A stretch of 7,820 nucleotides of DNA from a bacterium (lineage in GTDB: Bacteria > Latescibacterota > UBA2968 > GCA-2709665), in NCBI GenBank assembly GCA_027619145.1, contig JAQCGA010000172.1, forward strand, positions 1 through 7,820, read 5' to 3'. Both the position numbers and the translations under genes were made by a program. This document shows positions 1 through 5,857 of the stretch, piece after piece. The notes under the pieces were generated by a model. That model made no database searches and was not told the origin of the DNA. It was given only the letters and a program-made list of their open reading frames with translations. How positions within the stretch are numbered: position 1 is the first letter of the stretch; each line of letters starts with the position of its first letter.

Positions 1-112
1 TGCTTGATGGTTTTATTTGTTGAATGGGTTGATTCAAAGGAATAATGGATTTCTTGATGTGTGAAAGATTGGTGGATGAATGGGTCCTTGTGGAAGGCGG
101 AGCTTTTTTGTG

Positions 113-730
113 TCAGGGGGTTGGGTCGAAGCCGAAGGTGTTTTGGACGATTCCGGGGAGGACGCTGTAGATGGGGCGGCCGATGGTGTGGCTGAAGGTG
201 TCGCGGAGGTTCAGGACGGCTGTCCATTTGGGGACGGTGTACTGGTTGGGGCCGTAGCGCATGGCTACGTCTACGAAGCGTTTTTCAATGAGGCAGAAGC
301 CGGAGGGGAGGGCCAGGGCGTCGCAGAGCTGGAGGAGGCGGTCGTAGTCGGTGTATTCAATGTTGGCAATGAAGTCGTCTACGAGGCGGCGTTCTTCGGG
401 GGTGCAGTCCCATTCGCCGAAGACGGCGTTTGTGTTTTTGAGGGGGAAGGAGTGGGTGAGGCAGATGCGGGCGGCATCTTCGAAGCCCTGTTTGATCAGG
501 AAGGTGTAGCCGTCAATGACGTGGCGCATTCCGGTGACGCCTTCGCGGCGGCCAATGTCGTGCATGCAGCCCATAATATAAGCGATTTCGGGGTCCAGGT
601 CTGGGTGGTGTTGTGCAATGGCGCGGGCGGCTTCGCCTACAAAGCGGACGTGGTCCCGCCAGGGGCCGGGGTTGAGGGCGTAGCCTTCGTCGAGCAGGCG
701 GTGGGCCTGTTCGCGGGTGGGAATTTTCAT
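113..730 (-). CDS. HD-domain protein, probable metal-dependent phosphohydrolase
   Basis: The 205-residue protein carries the ordered metal ligands of the HD superfamily: His27, the His57-Asp58 doublet (CMHDIGRR), His70, His93 and Asp137. Family members are cytoplasmic hydrolases of phosphate esters or nucleotides that use one or two metal ions. The extra histidines between the doublet and the last Asp resemble the two-metal type, but there is no GYP motif, so it is not an HD-GYP cyclic-di-GMP phosphodiesterase. The substrate cannot be told. I chose the ATG at 728-730 because a CAAGGG sequence sits 10 bases upstream and the family-like region begins right there. The frame stays open to an ATG at 820, but those 30 residues look like translated leader and would swallow the promoter. 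It is divergent from the BNR-repeat gene, ends in TGA, and no terminator hairpin is evident after it. Confidence 0.85.
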   Translation of the reverse strand: MKIPTREQAHRLLDEGYALNPGPWRDHVRFVGEAARAIAQHHPDLDPEIAYIMGCMHDIGRREGVTGMRHVIDGYTFLIKQGFEDAARICLTHSFPLKNTNAVFGEWDCTPEERRLVDDFIANIEYTDYDRLLQLCDALALPSGFCLIEKRFVDVAMRYGPNQYTVPKWTAVLNLRDTFSHTIGRPIYSVLPGIVQNTFGFDPTP

Positions 731-743
731 GGAAAATAGACCC

Positions 744-772
744 TTGAAAGGTGAACGGATGTGTAGTATACT
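744..772 (+). promoter_or_regulatory. Sigma70-like promoter for the BNR-repeat gene
   Basis: TTGAAA at 744-749 is followed after exactly 17 bases by TATACT at 767-772, so both boxes match the consensus at 5 of 6 positions. Transcription would start near 779 and give a leader of about 105 bases before the ATG at 884. The -35 box overlaps the ribosome site of the divergent HD gene. Its -10 box is part of the palindrome AGTATACT (765-772), which is also the -10 box of the minus-strand promoter. Confidence 0.5.
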
Positions 773-793
773 TGGATGATCGATCGCAAACAA
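765..793 (-). promoter_or_regulatory. Sigma70-like promoter for the HD-domain gene
   Basis: Read on the minus strand, TTGTTT (complement of 788-793) is followed after 17 bases by TATACT (complement of 765-770). The -10 box matches consensus at 5 of 6 positions; the -35 box matches only its first three bases, so this is the weaker of the two. Transcription would start near 758, about 28 bases before the ATG at 730. The -10 box overlaps that of the plus-strand promoter through the 8-bp palindrome 765-772. Confidence 0.4.
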
Positions 794-883
794 TAAACGG
801 ATTGTGGGCGGGTCTGTCAACAGGGGAGGGGTGGGTATGGAGAGGCGGGGCTTCCAATGGGTTCTTCAGGAGGAGGCAAATAG

Positions 884-1963
884 ATGAGGCAGGTGCTGTT
901 GATGATTGGTACGCGGAAGGGGGGATTTCTGGCGTTTTCGGATCTGGCGCGGAAACGCTGGGAGATGACGGGGCCTATTTTCAAGGGGTCGCAGGTGAAT
1001 CACGTGTATTGTGCCGGTGGTGCGGAGCCGCGGGTTCTGGCAGCGGGACAAAGTGCGTGGTGGGGGCCGGGGTTGCAGATATCAATGGATTGGGGACAGG
1101 AGTGGACGGAGCCGATTCCGCGTATTCAGTTCGCGGATGGGCGGGAGAAGTCAGTGGAGCGGGTGTGGGCGGTTGCGGGCATGGGCAATACGCTGTACGC
1201 GGGTGTGGATCCGGCTGCGTTGTTTCGAAGTGTGGACGGCGGTATTACGTGGACGGAGCTGGAGGCATTGACGGATCATCCATCGCACAAGAAGTGGATG
1301 CCGGGTGCAGGTGGGATGATGGTGCATTCGATTTGCGTGGATCCTGCAAATGCAGAGCGGGTGTTTGTGGGGATTTCGGCGGCAGGGGTGTTCTGTACAG
1401 AGGATGGGGGAAAAACGTGGGAGCCCAGGAATAAGAATGTGCGTGCGGATTTTATGCCGGAAGATCAATTTCCGGAGGTGGGGCAGTGTGTGCATCACCT
1501 GGAGATGCATCCGTCAAATCCGGAGGTTCTATACCAGCAGAATCACTGCGGGGTGTACCGGACGGAGGATGGAGGGAGAGAATGGATCGATATCAGCGAG
1601 GGGCTGCCCGCACGGTTCGGGTTTCCAATAGCGGTGCACCCGTTTGATGGAGATACGGTTTATGTGATTCCAGAGGAAGCCGATACAGCGCGGATGACGC
1701 CCGATGGTGCATTCCGGGTGTATCGGAGTCGGAACCGGGGAGATTCCTGGGAAGCGCTTACAAAGGGGTTGCCGCAAGAACATGCGTACCAGAATGTGCT
1801 GCGTCAGGCGATGGCGGTGGATTCTGTGGACAGGCCGGGGGTGTACGTTGGAACGCAGGGTGGGCAGGTTTTGTTCAGTCCGGACGAGGGAGACCACTGG
1901 GAAGTGTTGTTCAACTGGCTCCCGCCCGTTTATTCTCTGGAAGCCGTGGTGATTGAACGGTAA
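884..1963 (+). CDS. BNR/Asp-box repeat beta-propeller protein (sialidase-like fold)
   Basis: The 359-residue protein has six Asp-box motifs of the form S/T-x-D-x-G-x-x-W: residues 67-74 (SMDWGQEW), 116-123 (SVDGGITW), 172-179 (TEDGGKTW), 227-234 (TEDGGREW), 282-289 (SRNRGDSW, with the Asp replaced by Asn) and 332-339 (SPDEGDHW). Six repeats about 50 residues apart indicate a beta-propeller like that of sialidases and sortilin-type proteins. Such proteins are often annotated as exo-alpha-sialidase or glycosyl hydrolase, but I see no FRIP-type arginine motif, so sialidase activity is not supported. There is no signal peptide: the N-terminus (LLMIGTRKGGF) is the first strand of the fold, so it is probably cytoplasmic. 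The ATG at 884 follows an excellent AGGAGGAGG ribosome site (868-876). The real role is unknown; a structural or binding propeller is as likely as an enzyme. Confidence 0.85.
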   Translation: MRQVLLMIGTRKGGFLAFSDLARKRWEMTGPIFKGSQVNHVYCAGGAEPRVLAAGQSAWWGPGLQISMDWGQEWTEPIPRIQFADGREKSVERVWAVAGMGNTLYAGVDPAALFRSVDGGITWTELEALTDHPSHKKWMPGAGGMMVHSICVDPANAERVFVGISAAGVFCTEDGGKTWEPRNKNVRADFMPEDQFPEVGQCVHHLEMHPSNPEVLYQQNHCGVYRTEDGGREWIDISEGLPARFGFPIAVHPFDGDTVYVIPEEADTARMTPDGAFRVYRSRNRGDSWEALTKGLPQEHAYQNVLRQAMAVDSVDRPGVYVGTQGGQVLFSPDEGDHWEVLFNWLPPVYSLEAVVIER

Positions 1964-2000
1964 GGGGGTTCTAACCTGATTCGTTCATGAAACCATTTGG

Positions 2001-2062
2001 AACCACAGATAAAAGCGGATGAATACAGATGGTTATATTTTGTCTGGTGTCTATCTGTGGTT
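2001..2062. repeat. Intergenic inverted-repeat element (ACCACAGAT type)
   Basis: AACCACAGATA at 2001-2011 is perfectly complementary to TATCTGTGGTT at 2052-2062, giving an 11-bp stem around a 40-base spacer. The spacer holds two more degenerate copies of the same word (GCGGATGAA and TACAGATGG). Sequences of the form ACCACAGAT-n-ACACAGAT are a widespread class of intergenic repeat in many bacterial phyla, and this looks like a diverged single copy. It lies between the BNR-repeat and DNA repair genes and contains no coding signal. Whether other copies exist in this genome cannot be seen from one window. Confidence 0.55.
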
Positions 2063-2068
2063 TCTGAT

Positions 2069-2100
2069 AAGCTGAGAGCAGTGGCTCACTTCTAATTTTT
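2069..2100 (+). terminator. Possible weak Rho-independent terminator after the BNR-repeat gene
   Basis: AAGCTGAG (2069-2076) can pair with CTCACTT (2085-2091), with one bulged C and an 8-base loop, and the stem is followed by CTAATTTTT ending at 2100. The stem has only seven pairs and the T-run is interrupted, so it is a weak candidate. It would separate the BNR-repeat transcript from the DNA repair gene that starts at 2142. Confidence 0.3.
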
Positions 2101-2141
2101 CGGGCTGGCGGCAGAACCTGGCCCAAACGGAGGATCGACGG

Positions 2142-2828
2142 ATGACCCTGCAAGAAGCAATGGCGACCCTGGAGGAGATGGGGACGGAACAGAACCGGAA
2201 GGTGTACGGGCGACACGGGGTTGGGAGTCCGATGTTCGGGGTGAGTTATGCAAATCTGGAGAAGGTACGGAAACAGGCCCAGGTGGATTACGTGCTGGCG
2301 CAGGATCTGTGGGCCAGTGGGAATCACGATGCGCGGGTGCTGGCAACGATGGTTACAGACCCGGAAGCGATGCAGGCGTCTGAGATTGATGCCTGGATGA
2401 AAGATCTGGATAATTCGGTGCTGACCGGTGCGTTTACAAAATTGGTGTACAGGACACCGTTTGCGCAGAGGCGAATGGAGAAGTGGATTTCAGCAAAAGG
2501 CGAGTGGGCCGGGCAGGCAGGGTGGGGCTTGCTGGCGCGGTTTGCGATGGATCTGAAGAATGATTTGTCGGATTCGTTTTTTGAGTTGTACATCGAGAAA
2601 ATTGCGCAAGAGATTCACGGACAGAAGAATATGGTGCGGGATGCGATGAATAGTGCGCTGATTGCGATTGGGATTCGGAATGCGTATCTGGAGAAGCGGG
2701 CAATGGCTGCGGCAAAGCGGATTGGCAAGGTGGAGGTGGATCACGGGGAGACAGGCTGTAAGACGCCGGATGCGGGGGAATACATTCAAAGGACGGTGGC
2801 GCGGAAAGAGGTGCGTATGAAATCTTGA
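2142..2828 (+). CDS. DNA alkylation repair protein, AlkD-like HEAT-type fold
   Basis: The 228-residue protein matches the DNA alkylation repair family (AlkD/AlkC-like, built of HEAT-like helical repeats) by memory of its signature stretches: RHGVGSPMFGVSYANLEK near residues 24-41, LWASGNHDARVLATM at 56-70, and the C-terminal DHGETGCKTPDAGEYI at 200-215. AlkD proteins are glycosylases that remove N3- and N7-alkylated purines by holding the DNA backbone rather than flipping the base. The length fits (about 220-240 residues). I could not place the AlkD catalytic Asp/Trp pair with confidence; the equivalent helix seems to read WAGQAGWGLLAR (122-133), so the chemistry of this subfamily may differ or it may only bind DNA. 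The ATG follows GGAGG (2129-2133) with 8 bases of spacing. The toxin-antitoxin-like pair starts 54 bases downstream on the same strand with no obvious terminator between, so co-transcription is possible. Confidence 0.85.
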   Translation: MTLQEAMATLEEMGTEQNRKVYGRHGVGSPMFGVSYANLEKVRKQAQVDYVLAQDLWASGNHDARVLATMVTDPEAMQASEIDAWMKDLDNSVLTGAFTKLVYRTPFAQRRMEKWISAKGEWAGQAGWGLLARFAMDLKNDLSDSFFELYIEKIAQEIHGQKNMVRDAMNSALIAIGIRNAYLEKRAMAAAKRIGKVEVDHGETGCKTPDAGEYIQRTVARKEVRMKS

Positions 2829-2882
2829 GGGGGCCAGCCAGGCAGAAAGAGGCGGTCACGTAATGAGGAAGGTGAAGGGAAT

Positions 2883-3224
2883 ATGGACGATGGCAATCTG
2901 GCCGATTCGGAAGTGTTGTTGGATCGTATACAGAGGCAAATGGAAGAGGGGAGTCTTCGCCTGACTTTGCATGCCCAGCAGGAAATGGTTGATGAAAACG
3001 TGAAAGTTGATGATATTTACGATGCGATTGCGACGGGACAGGTTCTGGAGAATTATCCTCAACATCGAAGAGGTGCCTGTTGTTTGTTGTGCGGTCACAC
3101 TCATCAGGGCCGTTTTTTGCATATTGTCTGTACAACTGCAAATTCGAAGCTTATTGTTATTACAGTTTATGAACCCAGGCCGCCAAAGTGGATCACGCCA
3201 ACTTACCGAGGGGGAACGAGATGA
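2883..3224 (+). CDS. DUF4258 domain protein, candidate toxin of an MqsRA-like pair
   Basis: This 113-residue protein has the DUF4258 pattern: a helical start, LTLHAQQEM (28-35) with His30, VDDIYDAIATGQVLENYP (42-59), then a small beta-sheet with GRFLHIVC (76-83, His80) and IVITVYEP (91-98). DUF4258 proteins resemble the MqsR/RelE-like fold and are commonly paired with a YgiT-type zinc finger protein, exactly as found next door. The conserved histidines and tyrosines (His30, Tyr58, His80, Tyr96) would be candidate active-site residues if it is an mRNA interferase; that activity is inferred, not shown. The ATG at 2883 has purine-rich GAGGAAGG at 2865-2872; an internal ATG at 2940 behind GAGG is a possible shorter start. 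Its TGA overlaps the ATG of the next gene (ATGA), so translation of the two is probably coupled, keeping their amounts linked. Confidence 0.8.
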   Translation: MDDGNLADSEVLLDRIQRQMEEGSLRLTLHAQQEMVDENVKVDDIYDAIATGQVLENYPQHRRGACCLLCGHTHQGRFLHIVCTTANSKLIVITVYEPRPPKWITPTYRGGTR

Positions 3225-3442
3225 AGTGTAGTTTTGAGGGATGCCCCGGAGAATACGAGGTGCGCGAGATCGTTCACACAGTTCGCCACCAGGGCCAGGT
3301 TGTGGTGATCAATCATGTTCCAGCAGAGGTGTGTTCCATGTGTGGCGATGTGTTGCTGACACCCGAGACAACCCGCCGGATTGAGTCCCTTCTGGAGCAA
3401 CGCGTGGAACCTGCGGAGATGGTGCCGATGTATGAGTTTTAA
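3221..3442 (+). CDS. YgiT-type zinc finger protein, candidate antitoxin
   Basis: The 73-residue protein has the YgiT/MqsA N-terminal zinc finger: Cys3 and Cys8 near the start and Cys38-x2-Cys41 in the hallmark VPAEVCSMCGD (34-43), followed by a helix with the LLTPETTRRIESLL pattern (45-58). The first cysteine pair is spaced C-x4-C instead of the usual C-x2-C of MqsA. It stops after the zinc-binding domain, so the helix-turn-helix that lets full-length MqsA bind DNA is absent and direct autorepression by that route is not expected. I start it at 3221, where AGGGGG (3209-3214) sits 6 bases upstream; the in-frame ATG at 3188 lies deep in the previous gene. The likely role is to bind and neutralise the DUF4258 protein, and the reading as a type II toxin-antitoxin pair rests on gene order and families. 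Confidence 0.85.
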   Translation: MKCSFEGCPGEYEVREIVHTVRHQGQVVVINHVPAEVCSMCGDVLLTPETTRRIESLLEQRVEPAEMVPMYEF

Positions 3443-3444
3443 AA

Positions 3445-3472
3445 AAACGGACACCGTGAAAGGTGTCCGTTT
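3445..3472 (-). terminator. Strong Rho-independent terminator for the minus-strand operon, possibly bidirectional
   Basis: AAACGGACACC (3445-3455) pairs perfectly with GGTGTCCGTTT (3462-3472) around a 6-base loop. The seven A bases at 3441-3447 become a U-run on the minus strand, so it is a good terminator for the acetyltransferase gene that ends at 3547. In the plus direction the stem is followed only by TTT, so it may also slow transcription leaving the zinc finger gene, whose stop codon abuts it. Confidence 0.8.
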
Positions 3473-3497
3473 GGAATCTATATGTGAAGCGATGTTG

Positions 3498-3530
3498 AGA
3501 AGTCGGTGTTTGATTGCCGGCTTTTCTTTT
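3498..3530 (+). terminator. Rho-independent terminator for the toxin-antitoxin-like transcript
   Basis: AAGTCGG (3500-3506) pairs with CCGGCTT (3517-3523), including one G-U pair, around a 10-base loop. It is followed by TTCTTTT to 3530, so the T-rich run from 3522 reads TTTTCTTTT. It faces plus-strand transcription coming from the DUF4258/YgiT pair. With the hairpin at 3445-3472 it makes a double stop between the convergent units. Confidence 0.55.
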
Positions 3531-3546
3531 GTACTGGTGGTTCGAT

Positions 3547-4746
3547 CTAAAACCCGTCTGCGCGCCAGTAGAATAGCTGGTCCGGCGGGAAGAGGGTGTC
3601 CAGGAGTTCGATGTTTGAATCTGAGAGGGAGAGGTTGTTGGAGAAGGCGATCTGTTCGGGACGGATGTTACCAAAGATGAGTTTGAGTACCTGAAGCTGG
3701 TTGAGGACCAGGTCGATGTCGGGTGAACTGGTGGAGGGTTCTACGGTGATGCCGTTGGGCGTGATGGCAAGGGTGCGGTCGCTGGCTTCGTAGGCGATGC
3801 GGATTCGGCCGTTCCAGTTGGCGTGTTTTGAGGCTGCGAGCCGGTTTTTCCAGAGGGGGGCAAGTTTTTTCAGGAGGGAGTCGAAATGGGTGATGCGGAT
3901 CATGGCAGATCCCATTTCGCGGCGGGCTATCTTGCAGCTCAGGGATTCGAATAAGGGGCGGCTTTCCGGAGGAAGCCAGGCGTTGATCTCGGTCTGACCT
4001 TCGGTTTTTACCTGTTGAAGGAATTGAATGAGCAGGGTGCGTATGGCCGGTTCGGCATCTGGTTGATAGCCGAGTTCGGCCAGGTCCGAACCGGAGGTGC
4101 GGAGGTAAGCGATGACGGAGTTTTTCTGGCGGATAACCTGGAAGTAGGCGGGGTTGTGGTCTCGCCACTGGGGATGATTTTTCCAGTACGTCTGCGTGCG
4201 GACAAGGGTGCCGGTGCGAGATGTATTGAAGTCGTCGTAAAGTTTTATGAGGGATGGCAGGTCTCGTTCCAGATCCACGGGTTCGATTTCGGAAACATTC
4301 GGGACGGATTCGAGGGATTCGGGTATGCTGAGGCGCATGAAGTAGCTGGGATAGGTTTCCCATCCGGCGCGGGCATAGTGAGAGTGGATGCCGGTATAGA
4401 GAACGGAGATGTCGTACCCGTCCGCGTGCATGTAGCGGACCGTGTCGTAGAGTACGTTCATGGAATAGCCAGATCGGCGGTGTTCGGGATCGGTTCCTAC
4501 ACTGCCGAGGCCGCCCATTTTGAGTACGCTTTCGGCTCCCACGTGGATGGGTCGCTCGAAGATTTGAACAACGCTGGCGGCTTTTCCATCTACAAAACAG
4601 GCACGTGTATTTTCCAGGCGGAACCAGGGATCGTGTTTGATAATATTGGGAAAGAGGCGCTCGCCTCCGTTAAAGGCTCGGATGCTGCACTGGATGGTAT
4701 CTTCGAGTTCAGCTTCGTTGCGGGGAGCACGGTATTCTACAGGCAT
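3547..4746 (-). CDS. Eis-like GNAT N-acetyltransferase with C-terminal sterol-carrier-type domain
   Basis: The 399-residue length and layout match the Eis family: an N-terminal GNAT domain, a second GNAT-like domain, and a C-terminal SCP2-like domain. The acetyl-CoA site is clear at residues 78-95 (GGLGSVGTDPEHRRSGYS, with the R-R-x-G-Y/x-S phosphate loop). HYARAGW at 123-129 supplies Tyr124, in the place of the general-acid Tyr126 of mycobacterial Eis. The protein ends in Phe399; in Eis the C-terminal Phe carboxylate acts as base, so both catalytic elements appear kept. Eis proteins acetylate amines, including aminoglycosides, but most environmental relatives have unknown substrates, so resistance should not be assumed. 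The ATG at 4744-4746 has GGAG 5 bases upstream. It is the last gene of the minus-strand block, starting 88 bases after the oxidoreductase stop, and a strong terminator follows 75 bases after its TAG. Confidence 0.87.
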   Translation of the reverse strand: MPVEYRAPRNEAELEDTIQCSIRAFNGGERLFPNIIKHDPWFRLENTRACFVDGKAASVVQIFERPIHVGAESVLKMGGLGSVGTDPEHRRSGYSMNVLYDTVRYMHADGYDISVLYTGIHSHYARAGWETYPSYFMRLSIPESLESVPNVSEIEPVDLERDLPSLIKLYDDFNTSRTGTLVRTQTYWKNHPQWRDHNPAYFQVIRQKNSVIAYLRTSGSDLAELGYQPDAEPAIRTLLIQFLQQVKTEGQTEINAWLPPESRPLFESLSCKIARREMGSAMIRITHFDSLLKKLAPLWKNRLAASKHANWNGRIRIAYEASDRTLAITPNGITVEPSTSSPDIDLVLNQLQVLKLIFGNIRPEQIAFSNNLSLSDSNIELLDTLFPPDQLFYWRADGF

Positions 4747-4801
4747 AGGGTCTCCAGATCGGGCGATGGAGGATGACAGAGAAGGCGGATAGGATAAAAG
4801 A

Positions 4802-4841
4802 AATTATCAATTATCAATTATTAATTGTCAATTGTCAATTC
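4802..4841. repeat. Heptameric tandem repeat AATTATC/AATTGTC
   Basis: Five and a half contiguous 7-base units run AATTATC, AATTATC, AATTATT, AATTGTC, AATTGTC, AATTC. The centre contains CAATTA-T-TAATTG, so the array has approximate dyad symmetry and can fold on itself. Repeats of the TCAATTATCAATTGTCAATTG type occur between genes in many unrelated bacteria. Here the array overlaps the 3' end of the oxidoreductase gene: on the minus strand its last unit gives the codons AAT TGA, that is the final Asn and the stop. It fills about half of the gap before the acetyltransferase gene. Confidence 0.85.
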
Positions 4842-5845
4842 AGAACGATGTCTTTTTCAATGCGGGCAGATTCAATCAGGGCGCGGGTAATACGGACGGT
4901 TTGCAGGGCTTCCTGTGGGGTGATGATGGTTGGGGTTCGGTTCTCCAGGAGGCATTCACAGAAGTAGGTGAGTTCGTCGCACAAGGCACCGCGCGGTTCG
5001 GCCAGGTCCGGGGAATAGGTGTGATCTGGGGCGTGATACCCGGAATCTTGCCAGAAGCTGAGGGCCTCGGGGACCAGACGCACGTTGCCAATGCCGGCGT
5101 CGCCCACGAGTTGAAAGGCGTCGTCCAGAATGACGCCGGCGGCTTCGGGCAAAAGCCAGATGGTTTCGACAACGCCCAGGGTACCGCCTTCGAATTCCAG
5201 GATGCCCCAGAAAGTGTCGGGATGTTGTTTGCCGAGGGCCCTGCGTTCGTATCCACGAACTTTTTTGACAGGTTTGCCCGTAAACCAGAGCATGAGGTCG
5301 ATGTCGTGGATGCAGTTTTCCAGGGCAGGATGCGTACGGCCGTAGAGTGACAGCAGGCTTTTGGGCCGGTTGCGTTTGGCGTGCATGGAGACGATGTTGC
5401 CAAAGCCGCCCGCGTCGGTTTCTGCTTTGAGGAGGAGATATTTGGTTTCAAAGCGGAGAACGTGGCCCACCATGAGGATGCGGTTTGCCTGTTGCGCGGC
5501 TTCGATCATTTGATCGCAGTGGTCCGGTTCGGTGGCAAGGGGTTTTTCAACGAAGACGTGTTTGCCAGCTTCCAGAGCAGCCAGGACGGGTTCCAGATGG
5601 GTTTCTTCGGGCGTGACCACGTCTACGGCGTGTAGATCCAGCCCACAGAGTTCTTCGGGGCTGTTGCAAACTCTGGGGATCTTGTATCGGGTTGCGATTT
5701 CCTGCGCCCGGTTTTGGTTCGTGTCAAATACGGCAACAACCGAGGCGGTGCGCAGGTGTTGGTAGATGCGTGCGTGGCATTCCCCGAAGAGGCCACAGCC
5801 AACAAGGCCGATGCGAGCGGGGTCCCTGTGAGGCTCCGTTTGAAT
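4835..5845 (-). CDS. Gfo/Idh/MocA family NAD(P)-dependent oxidoreductase lacking a standard start codon
   Basis: Counting from a putative ATT start, the 336-residue protein has a complete family layout: Rossmann glycine motif GLVGCGLFGECHA (13-25), Asp41 ending beta-2 (VVAVFD, which favours NAD), VTPEETH (77-83), EKP at 100-102 containing the conserved Lys101, GHVLRF (127-132), and HDIDLMLWFTG (180-190) with catalytic-type His180. The Asp usually four residues before that His is Glu176 here. The family oxidises or reduces sugars, inositols and related alcohols; the substrate cannot be read. The frame is open from the codon after the oxygenase TGA at 5858-5860, but contains no ATG, GTG or TTG until a GTG at 5618-5620, which would remove the whole nucleotide-binding motif. 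I therefore suggest ATT at 5843-5845, 12 bases after the upstream stop, as a translationally coupled start; no strong ribosome site precedes it. Alternatives are TGA readthrough, a base error, or decay of the start. Confidence 0.8.
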   Translation of the reverse strand: MQTEPHRDPARIGLVGCGLFGECHARIYQHLRTASVVAVFDTNQNRAQEIATRYKIPRVCNSPEELCGLDLHAVDVVTPEETHLEPVLAALEAGKHVFVEKPLATEPDHCDQMIEAAQQANRILMVGHVLRFETKYLLLKAETDAGGFGNIVSMHAKRNRPKSLLSLYGRTHPALENCIHDIDLMLWFTGKPVKKVRGYERRALGKQHPDTFWGILEFEGGTLGVVETIWLLPEAAGVILDDAFQLVGDAGIGNVRLVPEALSFWQDSGYHAPDHTYSPDLAEPRGALCDELTYFCECLLENRTPTIITPQEALQTVRITRALIESARIEKDIVLN

Positions 5846-5857
5846 GTGTAAATACGC

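Noticed and set aside
1..45. Open frame from the left edge to TAA at 43-45 (could be the 3' end of a plus-strand gene)
   Set aside because: Only 14 codons are visible, too few to recognise anything; no ribosome site or terminator supports it. The rest of 1-112 also shows nothing.
80..739. 219-codon plus-strand open frame
   Set aside because: It lies antisense to the HD-domain gene and is low-complexity in Gly, Ala, Val and Glu, as expected from reading a C-rich coding strand backwards.
751..1434. 227-codon plus-strand open frame
   Set aside because: It starts inside the promoter region and overlaps the BNR-repeat gene in another frame; its sequence is Gly/Cys-rich and shows no family pattern, while the 884-1963 frame has six Asp boxes and a strong ribosome site.
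2434..3141. 235-codon minus-strand open frame across the DNA repair and DUF4258 genes
   Set aside because: It spans two real plus-strand genes and is rich in Pro, Ser and His, typical of an antisense reading.
4015..4776. 253-codon plus-strand open frame opposite the acetyltransferase gene
   Set aside because: The opposite strand encodes a clear Eis-like protein; this frame is a skew-driven shadow with no recognisable motif.
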